This document shows positions 41,097-50,065 of a stretch of 64,000 bases of DNA, piece after piece. The translations under genes and the position numbers were made by a program. The DNA is taken from positions 1-64,000 of the forward strand of contig OMXL01000012.1 of assembly GCA_900314985.1 (NCBI GenBank), in the 5' to 3' direction. The notes under the pieces were generated by a model that saw only the letters and a list, made by a program, of their open reading frames with translations, did no database searches and had not been told where the DNA came from. The stretch's first letter is position 1. Each line of letters begins with the position of its first letter. Source of the stretch: an uncultured Prevotellaceae bacterium. Lineage in GTDB: Bacteria; Bacteroidota; Bacteroidia; Bacteroidales; Bacteroidaceae.

Positions 41097-41825
41097 CTAC
41101 AAAATGTCTTCAAGTTCATCTTCTTCGCTATCGAGCTCCTGCAGTGTCTCCACGCGCCAGACGAGGAAGACGATGATGACGATGCTGATAATCTGCGAGA
41201 GATACTCGCGCAGGAGTTCGCCGGCATTCGAGGTGTAGATCATATAGACCATCAGGAGAACCATGACGGCGGCCAGGCTCTGCCACACCTCCTTGCGCTC
41301 CAGGTCGGCATAGTTGTCGAGCAACCAGTGGCCGTACTGCCGCAGCGCTACGATATAATAGGTTACGAAGGCGGCGATGACGGCTAACTGCCAGTAGTAA
41401 GGCAACTCGTAGCCGTAGAACTGGCTGTGCTGTGCGATACCCACCACGGCAAATATCACCACGGGCAACTGCGCCATCAGCCACGGCCACAATGGGCGAC
41501 GGCGGTCTTGCAGCATGGCTAACAGTACGGCCATCGTGAGGGGTTCCAGTGTCGTGTGGTCAAGCATGATGTTTGTGATGTTGCGCACCAGACGGTCGTC
41601 AGCCAACCAATACAGACCGATGGCATACCACCACAGGTGACTCGCTGCTATGGCTGCCAACAATGCTGCCGTCCAGCGGCGTAGTCGAAGGCTCGACTTG
41701 ACATCGTCGGCAAAGACGTTGCGCTGCCTGAAGAGCAGATACATGCATGCTACTACGGCCAGGAGAGTCACCCCGCCGTAGAGCATCATGAAATATATAT
41801 ATTGCAATCCTCGGTATTCGTACAT
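41097..41825 (-). CDS. Seven-helix membrane protein, AraC-sensor paralogue without DNA-binding domain
   Basis: A 242-residue protein with about seven hydrophobic segments. It aligns closely with the membrane half of the AraC-type regulator encoded at 42045-43223: shared segments include RLRRWTA, LLAMLQDRRRP, DNYADLERKEVW and WRVETL. It ends shortly after WRVETL with an acidic tail (DSEEDELEDIL), exactly where the paralogue continues into its linker and AraC domain. The next gene, 40 nt downstream, is a small membrane protein with half an AraC domain. The pair could be a split sensor-regulator; otherwise it is a duplicated gene losing its output domain. Confidence 0.8.
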   Translation of the reverse strand: MYEYRGLQYIYFMMLYGGVTLLAVVACMYLLFRQRNVFADDVKSSLRLRRWTAALLAAIAASHLWWYAIGLYWLADDRLVRNITNIMLDHTTLEPLTMAVLLAMLQDRRRPLWPWLMAQLPVVIFAVVGIAQHSQFYGYELPYYWQLAVIAAFVTYYIVALRQYGHWLLDNYADLERKEVWQSLAAVMVLLMVYMIYTSNAGELLREYLSQIISIVIIVFLVWRVETLQELDSEEDELEDIL

Positions 41826-41910
41826 ATTTTAGGTTTTTATTTATTTTTCTTTTGTTAACGGTTACGCACAAACATACAATTATTTTTCAAATTGGTAGTG
41901 ATTGTTGCCC

Positions 41911-41942
41911 CAAAAGTACAAAATTTTCACGAAATCACCAAG
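41911..41942 (-). promoter_or_regulatory. Candidate promoter of the split-regulator operon
   Basis: Minus-strand CTTG (41942-41939), 20 nt, TACTTTTG (41918-41911). The leader is about 80 nt. TATGTTTG at 41876-41869 is a second, unpaired -7-like site. Confidence 0.5.
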
Positions 41943-42044
41943 CCCTAAACAGCTGTTTAGTGCAGATTTATACGATTTGACAACTCAAATTGTATATTTG
42001 ACATGTTGGGTGGCGAAATGACACCATTTTTTAGGGGCGATGAG

Positions 42045-43223
42045 TTACTCGCCCGTGTCGCGCATCCACGCCGTTACGCTCTGTCCAGTGCGTTGCATGA
42101 ACGCGCGGCTGAAGGTGCTGTAGCTGCGGAAGCCACTCTCGTAGGCCAGCTGTTTGGCACCGACGGTCTGGCTGGTGGAGGCAGCCTTCTGGTAGAGGTC
42201 GATGAAGTGGTTGATGCGCAGATTGTTGATATAGGTATTGTAGGTGATGCCCTGACGCGAGAAATACTGGCTGAGATACGAGCGGTTGGTACCAATGGCA
42301 TGGGCCAGCTGCTGAAGGGTCAGGTCGTGCTGCAGATAGAGTTGTGTGTTTACGCAGTGCTCCTTCAACAGTCGTTCGATTTGTGCAAGGTCGATGTAGA
42401 GATAACTGGAAGACTCGGACTCCGCAGACTCTCCCCCTTGCCCCTCCCTGTGAGGGAGGGAAGTTGATGGTTCTGCCGCTGAATCTCCGCCTTGAGTGTA
42501 TTCACTCTCCTCTCCAATCGGAGAGGGGACGGGAGTGAGTCTCGGTAGCGTCTCTACGCGCCACAGCATAAGGCCGACCAGTACCAGCTCGATGACGTGT
42601 ATGAGCCAGAGAATGAGCATGTCGGTGGCGAGTACATAGAGGACAAACAACAGCATGCAGCCAAGTGCCACCGCCTGACACAGCCATACCTTCTTATTCT
42701 CCAGGTCTGCATAATTGTCGTTCAGCCATCGTTCGTACTGTCTGATGGCAAATACCATGTATCCGGTAAAGAACAGGCTGAGCAACAGGAGGTACATACT
42801 CACAATCTGTTCCATCAGCTCGTTGGGATTGACCGTGAACGCTCCACCAAGTGCCACGAACGGTATTATGGCCACCAGGGCGGGCCACACCGGTCGGTGG
42901 CGGTCCTGCAGCATGGCCAGCAACATGCCGACGAAGGTGGTAAACAGCAATATACAGTCGAGCATGACGAGCACCAGATAGGCCACGGATTGCTGGTCGC
43001 CGGAGTAGATGTAGAACAGCAGCCACCATACGTGCGCCAAGGTCGATACGGCAAAGAACGATGCCGTCCAGCGGCGCAACCGCACTGGTGGCGTGACACC
43101 TTGCGCAAAGACATTGCCCTGGCGCAGCAACAGGTAGAGAGCCGCAAGGAGTGGCACCACTCCCGATATGCCGTAGAGGATGAAAAAGAGAATGCCTTCT
43201 GTGGATATATGTTCAATCAGCAT
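42045..43223 (-). CDS. Seven-helix membrane-bound AraC-family regulator
   Basis: A 392-residue protein: about seven membrane helices (residues ~10-225), a linker, then a complete AraC DNA-binding domain (LTLQQLAHAIGTNRSYLSQYFSRQGITYNTYINNLRI for the first helix-turn-helix, QLAYESGFRSYSTFSRAFMQRTGQSVTAWMRD for the second). The linker (LTPVPSPIGEESEYTQGGDS and STSLPHREGQGGES) is encoded by two GC-rich palindromes in opposite orientation. It probably senses a signal in the membrane and acts on nearby genes. It is divergent from the interrupted regulator at 43366, with overlapping promoter regions, and is near the pilus operon. Confidence 0.88.
   Translation of the reverse strand: MLIEHISTEGILFFILYGISGVVPLLAALYLLLRQGNVFAQGVTPPVRLRRWTASFFAVSTLAHVWWLLFYIYSGDQQSVAYLVLVMLDCILLFTTFVGMLLAMLQDRHRPVWPALVAIIPFVALGGAFTVNPNELMEQIVSMYLLLLSLFFTGYMVFAIRQYERWLNDNYADLENKKVWLCQAVALGCMLLFVLYVLATDMLILWLIHVIELVLVGLMLWRVETLPRLTPVPSPIGEESEYTQGGDSAAEPSTSLPHREGQGGESAESESSSYLYIDLAQIERLLKEHCVNTQLYLQHDLTLQQLAHAIGTNRSYLSQYFSRQGITYNTYINNLRINHFIDLYQKAASTSQTVGAKQLAYESGFRSYSTFSRAFMQRTGQSVTAWMRDTGE
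42431..42460 (-). repeat. In-frame palindromic element, linker copy 1
   Basis: CCCTCCCT (42442-42449) with AGGGAGGG (42453-42460), G-rich tail on the minus strand side. Translated STSLPHREGQGGES. Confidence 0.85.
42509..42535 (+). repeat. In-frame palindromic element, linker copy 2
   Basis: CCTCTCC (42509-42515), loop AATC, GGAGAGG (42520-42526), then GGACGGGAG. It lies in the opposite orientation to copy 1; translated TPVPSPIGEES. Confidence 0.85.
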
Positions 43224-43257
43224 GGGTGCGTAACTTTTTTAGGTCTTATTGTTGGTG

Positions 43258-43289
43258 CAAAGATACATAAAAAACATTGTTGTAGCAAA
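43258..43289 (-). promoter_or_regulatory. Promoter of the seven-helix AraC regulator
   Basis: Minus-strand TTTG (43289-43286), 20 nt, TATCTTTG (43265-43258). Full consensus. Confidence 0.8.
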
Positions 43290-43303
43290 TTTTTGTCAAA
43301 TCA

Positions 43304-43335
43304 TTTGGTGACTTATGTAATATTTATTACTTTTG
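43304..43335 (+). promoter_or_regulatory. Promoter of the TPR-AraC regulator
   Basis: TTTG (43304-43307), 20 nt, TACTTTTG (43328-43335). Full consensus, 30 nt before ATG 43366, and only 14 nt from the divergent promoter's -33. Confidence 0.8.
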
Positions 43336-43365
43336 CAGCGATAATACCAATGACTTGAGGGAAAG

Positions 43366-44985
43366 ATGATGCATAGAAAGATACACCTTATTATATTTGA
43401 CAAAGAATTCAGATTCTCTGCCCAGGCATATTGTATTCTTTTACTACTTACCCTGTTGCCCACTACGCTACAGGCTCATGACGCACCTAACTCCGCCCAA
43501 CAGTTGATGGAGAAAGGCGACTCTTGTCGACTCATCTGGAAATACAATAATGCTCTCAACTACTACCAGCAGGCTTATGACCACCCTGAAGTAGCCGACG
43601 ATGTGGATATGCAGTTCCAACTCTTGGAACGTATCATGCGTACCCATGATGTGCTGCGCCACTGGAAGGAAATGCCCGAAACCTCCTATCGCCTTTATAC
43701 TCTCGCTAAGGAGAGAGGTGACTCCGTACATGTCGCAATGGCCCTGCTCATGCGAGGCAAACGTATGCACGCCCTCGGGCAGAAGAAAGAAGGTATCCAG
43801 ACATGTATCAATGCCATTGAGATGCTGAAACGAACCGATTATGCACACAAAGCCCACGAATTAGCCGGTTACTATGCCATTCTCGCCAAGTTATATACCT
43901 GCGACGGAAGGTATGATGAGGCACTACGCATGTCGCAGGAAGAGGAACATTACGTCGAATTGTCGCGGAAATGCCATCCTGACGAGTGGTAACATCGTAA
44001 TCTGCTGCGTGTCTATATCATTCGAATGGAGATACTCGCCAAGATGGGCCGCATGGCTGAGGCTGACAGGATCTACCAGAAGTATCGTCCAACCATCAAT
44101 ACCGACCCCATCTGTGGCGATGCACTACTATGTTATTTCCGTCTTCATGGCATGTACGACGAAGCGCTGCAGTTTCTCGATGCAGCCATGCAAAACATCA
44201 GTAACGACGGTGACTCGATAGGCCACAACATGCTGCGCCTGTTAAACGACAGGGGTGACATCTATATGCGTATGGGAGAGTACGAAAGGGCGGCAGAATG
44301 CTACTCCCGAACATCCGCTATTGCCGACACACTATCAGTTCATTCGCTAAGCTATCTCACCGTCGAGGTACAGAAAGTGATAGATAGTGAGCGAACCATT
44401 GCCAAGCACCGCGAGTGGCAAATTATCATTATTGCCGGTATCATCATCCTGGTCGTTTTCATTCTACTGATGCTTCGCCAGAATCTGATTGTCCGTAGAA
44501 AGAACAAGAGAATGATGGCCCTTATCCGACAGCTGACGAGCTATCGAGAGGCGATTATTCAGAACGGAGATTCCGATGAAATGGGCGAAAATCTCGTTTC
44601 TGGTGTTTCTGCTGAGGAGTATAAGCGCTTCAAGGAAGTAGACAAACGTATCATGAAAGAGCAACTCTTTTCCAATCCAGACTTTGGACGTGACGACCTG
44701 ATGCGCCTATTAGGTGTCGATAAGAATACGTTGCCAAGTCTTATCAATAGTATTACTGGAACGAACGTACCCGGATACATCAATAGTAAACGTATGGAGT
44801 ATGCCGTTACTCTCGTTAAGATGCATCCGGAGTACACCTTGGGAGCTATTGCTGAGGCTTGCGGCATCAAGAGTCCTGCCACTTTCATTCGTAACTTCAA
44901 GGCTGCTTACGACATGACGCCTTCTGAATATCGCAAGCAATTGGAGAATGGTTTCACTGCCCCCCCCCCCAGTATTAACACTTAA
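43366..44985 (+). pseudogene. TPR/AraC membrane regulator interrupted by in-frame TAA
   Basis: One frame of 540 codons with a single TAA at 43990-43992 (PDEW-stop-HRNLLRVYIIRMEIL). Before the stop are a signal peptide and helical TPR-like repeats; after it are more TPR repeats, a membrane segment (WQIIIIAGIIILVVFILLML) and a full AraC domain (FGRDDLMRLLGVDKNTLPSLI; GAIAEACGIKSPATFIRNFKAAYDMTPSEY). This is the usual Bacteroidota periplasmic-TPR one-component regulator. CAA to TAA is the simplest lesion. A C-terminal fragment could restart at ATG 44026 and would keep the membrane and DNA-binding parts. The gene is directly upstream of the pilus operon and likely controls it. A run of 11 C lies in its last codons. 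Confidence 0.8.
44960..44970 (+). repeat. Poly-C tract (11 C)
   Basis: Eleven C residues at the 3' end of the regulator frame (ThrAlaProProPro). Losing or gaining one C changes the C-terminal tail from SINT to VLTLNNKT or QY. A candidate slippage site. Confidence 0.85.
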
Positions 44986-45035
44986 TAACAAAACATAGTT
45001 CTGTCGACAAATTACGTCGTCGAGCATTGTTTTGC

Positions 45036-45083
45036 AATAACAGCCCGTTTTTTCGATTAATTCGACAAAAACGGACTGTTATT
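45036..45083 (+). terminator. Long hairpin between regulator and pilus operon
   Basis: Arms 45036-45056 and 45062-45083 pair over about 21 positions with one mismatch and one bulge, around a short TTAAT loop. Probably terminates the regulator transcript and insulates the pilus promoter. Confidence 0.75.
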
Positions 45084-45158
45084 TATATGTAAAGGCCGTA
45101 TTTGGGACAAAATGGAAAGCCTTGTGGACAAATTGAAAAAGATGTGACTACTAAAAAG

Positions 45159-45190
45159 TTGTTAATTGTAAATAATATTGTGTATTTTTG
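45159..45190 (+). promoter_or_regulatory. Promoter of the pilus operon
   Basis: TTG (45159-45161), 21 nt, TATTTTTG (45183-45190), 10 nt before ATG 45201. It shows that an upstream in-frame start at 45102 is not used. Confidence 0.75.
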
Positions 45191-45200
45191 CAAAATAATT

Positions 45201-46787
45201 ATGTCAACAAAACATATACAGAGACGCAGAATGGCAAGATTATTATTCATAGCAGTCCTATTCTCATGGATGTTCACCGACGTTCATGCCCAACAGGTTA
45301 CCATCAGCAACAACCTGTTGTATGATGCCTGGCTTACTCCCAACCTGCGGGTTGGACTTCGTATGTCGCCCCATTGGTCGGCAGGACTGACTGGAGGTTT
45401 CCGTCCTTGGCCCACTAACGACGAGACTACCCCCAAATGGCGCCATCTGCTGATTTCACCTGACTTACGCTACTGGACAGATTCCGTCAACGTACACCAC
45501 TTCTTCGGTGTCAACCTCATCTATAGCCATTTCAACGTAGCAGAAGTGAAGTTCCCCTTGGGCCTGTATAAGTCTGTACGTGACGAGCGCCGTCAGGGTG
45601 ATCTCGGTGCCTTGGGCGTTTTCTATGGCTATTCATGGCCGTTGGGACGCTATTGGAATATCGAGGCGGTGATAGGTGCTGCCGTCGGATATACCCGATT
45701 CCATCGATATGAGTGTGGCCATTGCGGCAAGAAACTCGCTACTGTCAAGAAGCTCTTTGCCATGCCACAGGCTGCGCTGAACATCGTGTACAATATTCCA
45801 GGCCGTCCAGCTAAGACAGTCCCCGTTGAACCTGTTATCATTCCGCCCGAACCCTATGTGCCAGTAGTACGCACTGTTCCCGACTTTACCGGTCGAGCAG
45901 GTCAACTGCAGAAGGACAATCCCGTCCTGACGCATGTGTCGAAGTATAAGCCTTATGACCGTACCCGTATTCTGCGCAGAGACAAGGATGCCCTCTATGT
46001 ACACTTCCCACTGTCAAAGTCGGAGCTACATACAGAATTCCGCGAGAACAAGGAGGTCTTGGAGCGTATTGTTGACATCACCCGTCAGATTATGGCCGAC
46101 ACCACCAGTAGTGTGAAGGTCATCCAGATTATCGGTCTGGCCTCTATCGAAGGTCCCATTCCTGGTAATGAGAAGTTAGCCATCAATCGTGCCCTTGCCC
46201 TGCAACACTATGTGCAGGACCAGCTACAGATACCCGACTCTCTGTTTGACACTGTTGGTGGCGGTGAGGCATGGGCAGAGTTCACTGACCAGTTGCAGGA
46301 GCGTGTGGCTGCTGAGTCTCCTCAGATGGCAGCCGAGCTCCAGCAGGCACTGGACATCATTGCCAGTGAAGACGACCTCAATGTGCGTGAACGTAAGTTA
46401 AAACGAATGAATGGCGGACGTACGTGGAATTACATCAAGGAGCACATCCTCAGCGACCAGCGTAACTCTGGATACATCCGTATCTACTACGACTACGTCC
46501 CCGACACCAATGCCAAGGTCATCAATGAAGCCAGCGAACTGCTGACCACCGACTGTAGCGACTGTCACCATGAGGCGCTGCGTCTGCTGCTGACAGTCCG
46601 CAGCGACGAGCGTGCCCTGAACGCTTTGGGTACCGCCTATTGGCTCTGTGGTCAGCAGCAAGAGGCTCTCGACTGCTTCCGCCGTGCCGCTGCCAATGGC
46701 AATGCCGATGCGAAGGAGAATCTGCGCCAGTTGGAGCAACACCTAACCAGAATTTCAAATGCGAGAATAAATAACTCTAATAACTAA
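45201..46787 (+). CDS. DUF3575/OmpA-like outer-membrane protein of the pilus operon
   Basis: About 528 residues from ATG 45201 (MSTKHIQRRRMARLLFIAVL). After the signal peptide, QVTISNNLLYDAWLTPNLRVGLRM and the following strands resemble the DUF3575 beta-barrel of Bacteroidota. The second half has an OmpA-like peptidoglycan-binding pattern (IQIIGLASIEGPIPGNEKLAINRALALQHYV), then a Sel1/TPR-like C-terminus (ALGTAYWLCGQQQEALDCFRRAAANGNADAK). Such proteins often lead Mfa/FimA fimbrial clusters and may anchor or assemble the pilus at the outer membrane. First gene of an operon at least 18.8 kb long. Confidence 0.82.
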   Translation: MSTKHIQRRRMARLLFIAVLFSWMFTDVHAQQVTISNNLLYDAWLTPNLRVGLRMSPHWSAGLTGGFRPWPTNDETTPKWRHLLISPDLRYWTDSVNVHHFFGVNLIYSHFNVAEVKFPLGLYKSVRDERRQGDLGALGVFYGYSWPLGRYWNIEAVIGAAVGYTRFHRYECGHCGKKLATVKKLFAMPQAALNIVYNIPGRPAKTVPVEPVIIPPEPYVPVVRTVPDFTGRAGQLQKDNPVLTHVSKYKPYDRTRILRRDKDALYVHFPLSKSELHTEFRENKEVLERIVDITRQIMADTTSSVKVIQIIGLASIEGPIPGNEKLAINRALALQHYVQDQLQIPDSLFDTVGGGEAWAEFTDQLQERVAAESPQMAAELQQALDIIASEDDLNVRERKLKRMNGGRTWNYIKEHILSDQRNSGYIRIYYDYVPDTNAKVINEASELLTTDCSDCHHEALRLLLTVRSDERALNALGTAYWLCGQQQEALDCFRRAAANGNADAKENLRQLEQHLTRISNARINNSNN

Positions 46788-46802
46788 CAAATTTCAATCA
46801 CG

Positions 46803-48944
46803 ATGAAAAAGTATTTCAACTTTGCCTTGTTGAGCGCGATAGCACTCTCAAGTACGTTTGGTTTCACAGCCTGTTCGTCAAGTGACGACACGGTAGCGGA
46901 GAATTTGAAGGTGGAGGACAACCCCACGTATGATCCAGTAAATGGTACTGTAACATCACAGTTTGTCCTGAACATTGCCAGCGACACAAAAAGCAATGGC
47001 AGACGTTCCTCAGCAAAAACTGTACAAGCAGGCGGCGAGAATTTCCGCGGTATTGACAATACCCTGCTTTTTGCTTTCAAGACAAGTGGCAAGGGCTTTG
47101 TTGATGCAACGATTGCTGGCGCTGCTGCAGCGAACCGTTACGACCTGGGAACAGTGGCCGCTGCAGGTTCCCTTGACAATGACGGCAGCGACTCTCACCG
47201 CATTCTGGAGCTCGCTATGCCCACAGGTACTGATGCTATGCTGTTCTATGGTAAAGCTATCAAAGCCAGTGACGCAGACGCTAATGAGGTCGGCAAGGCC
47301 ACCTATTCCGTATCGGGTTCAACAGCGACAGCCTTCCACTTTGATCTCAACACGCGTGTTGGAGAAAATGCTGCGAAATACGAACATGCAGCTCAAATCT
47401 TGGCTGCTATCATGACAAAGATCGTCAATGTCACTGGCACCTATACTGTTGTTAAAGCGAATTATCCATCTTGGCCCGGTAGTGATGGAGATGTTTTAAC
47501 TTCCACTTGGAAAGATTTGAACCCGACCGCTCAGGCTCGTACTCTTTCACCATTGGAGGATATTCTCTATAAAGCCTTCAAGACCCTTACTACTTATGGT
47601 GGTAACGAACTGCGCGGTGGTTCTTCAAATGCGATTCATACAACGGTGAAAGATTTGTATTCTGTAACCATTAAAGTAGCAAATGCCACACCGACCTCTC
47701 CATACGAAGAGTTGGCAAAACATCTCGCTCAGCAAATCAACACTCAGATAACCAATTACTTTACTTCTTCAGAAACAGAGGCTGTTACTGGCTATAAGGG
47801 TGCCGATGGTATCAAGAGCGCAATGGGCTCAAGTTGGAATGACGACTGGAATGATGTTGTTTCTACAGACATTTCTGGCTTCCCTGTTACTTTCAACATA
47901 CCAGAGGGTGCAGCACAGCTTGAATATACTGCTTCCACAAACACATTTTCCCATAAGCAACCGGGAACCAGCCTGCTTGACAAATCAACAACAACTCAAC
48001 CAACAGCTTATACGTTCCCTGCAGAGTTGATGTATTACTGCAACAGCGGTGTGCGTACTTCGAACAAGGAGAAAACTTCCAGTGAAGGTTATCCTAATGG
48101 TGTCGCTAACTGGGATGACAACACTAAGTGGGACAGCGATTGGACTGGAACATCAGTTACATCTTCCACTCGTGCTACGGCTATGACGAAGAACGTGAAC
48201 TATGGTGTGGCTATGCTGAAGACTACTGTTCAAATCAAGGAAGGTATTACTTCACTTGAGGACAACAGGAAAGCACTTAACCCAGGTGAGGACAACAAAG
48301 TATTCTCCCCTGCAAACATTAACTTCTCATGGACAGGTGTTATTATTGGCGGTCAGCCCTCAAGTGTTGACTGGCAGTTCTTGCCCACAACCACCGATTT
48401 CAACAAGCTGGTTTATGACAACCGCGTGACAGGCCTTGAAGCAGGAACGGCCGTTTCCAAAACTGCAGGTTCTGCATCAGCTCCCAACTATACGATCCTG
48501 TTTGACAACTATATTGCCTCTAGTACGCAGAACAAAGTACGCGTAGCCCTTCAGTTCGTCAACAACGGTGAAGATTTCTGGGGACGTGACAATCTGATTC
48601 GTTCGGGTCAGACATTCTACCTCGTAGCAGAACTTGATCCTACTGGTAAGGAAATTCCTGCTGCTAACTGGGATACCTATTACCAGGTTCCACCTCTTGA
48701 CGCAAGTGGTGTCTCAACAAAGACTACCCGTGTCTTTGTTCAGGACTACATGACTACTGCCAACTTCAAACTTACTGCAGACGCTACTAACCACACATCG
48801 AGCCTGCAGGATGCCTATGTCACGATTCCTGACCTGCGTTCAAGCCAGTTGTCATTCGGTCTATCTGTTGACCTCAATTGGAGACAGGGTCTGACATTCG
48901 ATGCTGATTTAGGCGGTAATATTGTTCCTACTCCAGAGCCATAA
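46803..48944 (+). CDS. Mfa1-like major fimbrillin lipoprotein
   Basis: A 713-residue protein with lipoprotein signal MKKYFNFALLSAIALSSTFG and lipobox FTAC followed by SSSDD. The family pattern is that of Mfa1-type fimbrillins: two transthyretin-like domains, the typical middle segment FPAELMYYCNSGVRTSNKE and VIIGGQPSSVDWQF, and the C-terminal PDLRSSQLSFGLSVDLNW. As in type V pili it should be exported as a lipoprotein, clipped at the surface and polymerised by strand exchange. Its middle third uses more A/T-ending codons than the ends, which may reflect allelic exchange of the exposed part. 15 nt after the OmpA-like gene. Confidence 0.88.
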   Translation: MKKYFNFALLSAIALSSTFGFTACSSSDDTVAENLKVEDNPTYDPVNGTVTSQFVLNIASDTKSNGRRSSAKTVQAGGENFRGIDNTLLFAFKTSGKGFVDATIAGAAAANRYDLGTVAAAGSLDNDGSDSHRILELAMPTGTDAMLFYGKAIKASDADANEVGKATYSVSGSTATAFHFDLNTRVGENAAKYEHAAQILAAIMTKIVNVTGTYTVVKANYPSWPGSDGDVLTSTWKDLNPTAQARTLSPLEDILYKAFKTLTTYGGNELRGGSSNAIHTTVKDLYSVTIKVANATPTSPYEELAKHLAQQINTQITNYFTSSETEAVTGYKGADGIKSAMGSSWNDDWNDVVSTDISGFPVTFNIPEGAAQLEYTASTNTFSHKQPGTSLLDKSTTTQPTAYTFPAELMYYCNSGVRTSNKEKTSSEGYPNGVANWDDNTKWDSDWTGTSVTSSTRATAMTKNVNYGVAMLKTTVQIKEGITSLEDNRKALNPGEDNKVFSPANINFSWTGVIIGGQPSSVDWQFLPTTTDFNKLVYDNRVTGLEAGTAVSKTAGSASAPNYTILFDNYIASSTQNKVRVALQFVNNGEDFWGRDNLIRSGQTFYLVAELDPTGKEIPAANWDTYYQVPPLDASGVSTKTTRVFVQDYMTTANFKLTADATNHTSSLQDAYVTIPDLRSSQLSFGLSVDLNWRQGLTFDADLGGNIVPTPEP

Positions 48945-48973
48945 CAACTAATGGACACACAGGGATACACCCT

Positions 48974-50038
48974 GTGCGAAGAAATAACAAAAACTACAAG
49001 GTGAAGCGAAGAAATACTTTCATGATGGGAATCCTGCTGTCAGCCTGCTGGCTGATGGCGGGATGCTCCGTCATTGATGACGATCTGACGGACTGCTACG
49101 ACGACCAACAGTTTCAGATGGAATACCAGTTGAAGCTGGTGACCAATATGACGACTGAGTTGCAGACGCAGTTGACCACGATGACTGAACTCAGCGTGGC
49201 CAATGCCCTTGAGACGCATCTGAAAGATATCTTCAGCGACTTTGCCCACGACGTAGACCTCTCATTCTACGATACGGAAGGAAAGATGGAGCGCCTGCAG
49301 CACGACCAGCACATCATGAATGCGAACCAGTCGAGCTACACCCTCACACTGCCCATGCGTAAATACATGCACCTGGCTGTGGCTAATATTGCGGACAATG
49401 CCGTGGTAGGTCTTGTGAACGACAAACAAGGTGTCACGTCAATGCTGCAACAGACAGCCCCCCCGGTCAATGGTAAAGGGATACTTCCTTCCCACACCAC
49501 AGGACTCTTTACTGCCCGCCAACCTATGGAGGTGCTGGAGGGCGTAGACCAGACGTTCAACGTCCGACTGTATATGGCTAATAGTGCTGCTACGTTGGTG
49601 CTCAACCCCAAAGGACAGACCTTTACAGACATCAAGGTTTATACCACGGGCTTTGCCAACGACTTCCTCATCAAGGACAGTACCTATGTCTATGAGAGTA
49701 CCTCTACACTGATAGAAGCAGATAAAGTAGAGACAGGTAACGACCTGCTATGCTTCTGCTCAGTGAACTTCCCCTCCAAAGATGCCGCACCGGCATCCGT
49801 CAAGAAACGAGCGTCGACGAATCCTACCCTCTGGCAGTTTAAGGTGTATCTCACCAAGGCTGACGGTAAGGTAACTGAGACCGTCTTGGACATCCAAGAA
49901 CCGCTGAAGGCGGGCGACTTGAAGATTATCAAAGGCGAACTCGACGACGATGGTGCCGTAAGACCTTACGACAGCACCGTAGGTGTCAGCGTCACGCTTG
50001 ACTGGAACAACGGTGGTACCTACAATCCTGAGTTGTAG
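48974..50038 (+). CDS. FimB/Mfa2-family fimbrial anchor lipoprotein
   Basis: Up to 354 residues from GTG 48974; GTG 49001, preceded by AAGG, is an equally good start. Lipobox WLMAGC followed by SVIDDDLTDC is typical of Mfa2/FimB anchors, as is the strong beta content and the late LDIQEPLKAGDLKIIKGELDDDG. Mfa2/FimB holds the fimbria to the outer membrane and limits its length. Short gaps to both neighbours (29 and 27 nt) place it in the pilus operon right behind the main fimbrillin, the order seen in Porphyromonas and Bacteroides. Confidence 0.82.
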   Translation: MRRNNKNYKVKRRNTFMMGILLSACWLMAGCSVIDDDLTDCYDDQQFQMEYQLKLVTNMTTELQTQLTTMTELSVANALETHLKDIFSDFAHDVDLSFYDTEGKMERLQHDQHIMNANQSSYTLTLPMRKYMHLAVANIADNAVVGLVNDKQGVTSMLQQTAPPVNGKGILPSHTTGLFTARQPMEVLEGVDQTFNVRLYMANSAATLVLNPKGQTFTDIKVYTTGFANDFLIKDSTYVYESTSTLIEADKVETGNDLLCFCSVNFPSKDAAPASVKKRASTNPTLWQFKVYLTKADGKVTETVLDIQEPLKAGDLKIIKGELDDDGAVRPYDSTVGVSVTLDWNNGGTYNPEL

Positions 50039-50065
50039 TGGCATCATGAGTTATTTAAAATATTA

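Noticed and set aside
40628..41227. A 199-codon version of the half-AraC gene
   Set aside because: The extra N-terminus overlaps the upstream membrane protein gene and has an unnatural serine run; MIMKERIVSTF at 41056 gives a proper signal-like start.
41993..42000. TATATTTG as a plus-strand promoter
   Set aside because: No plus-strand gene follows for more than 1.3 kb and no -33 element is at a suitable distance.
45102..45200. An upstream extension of the OmpA-like protein
   Set aside because: The promoter elements lie inside this stretch, so it cannot be translated from that transcript.
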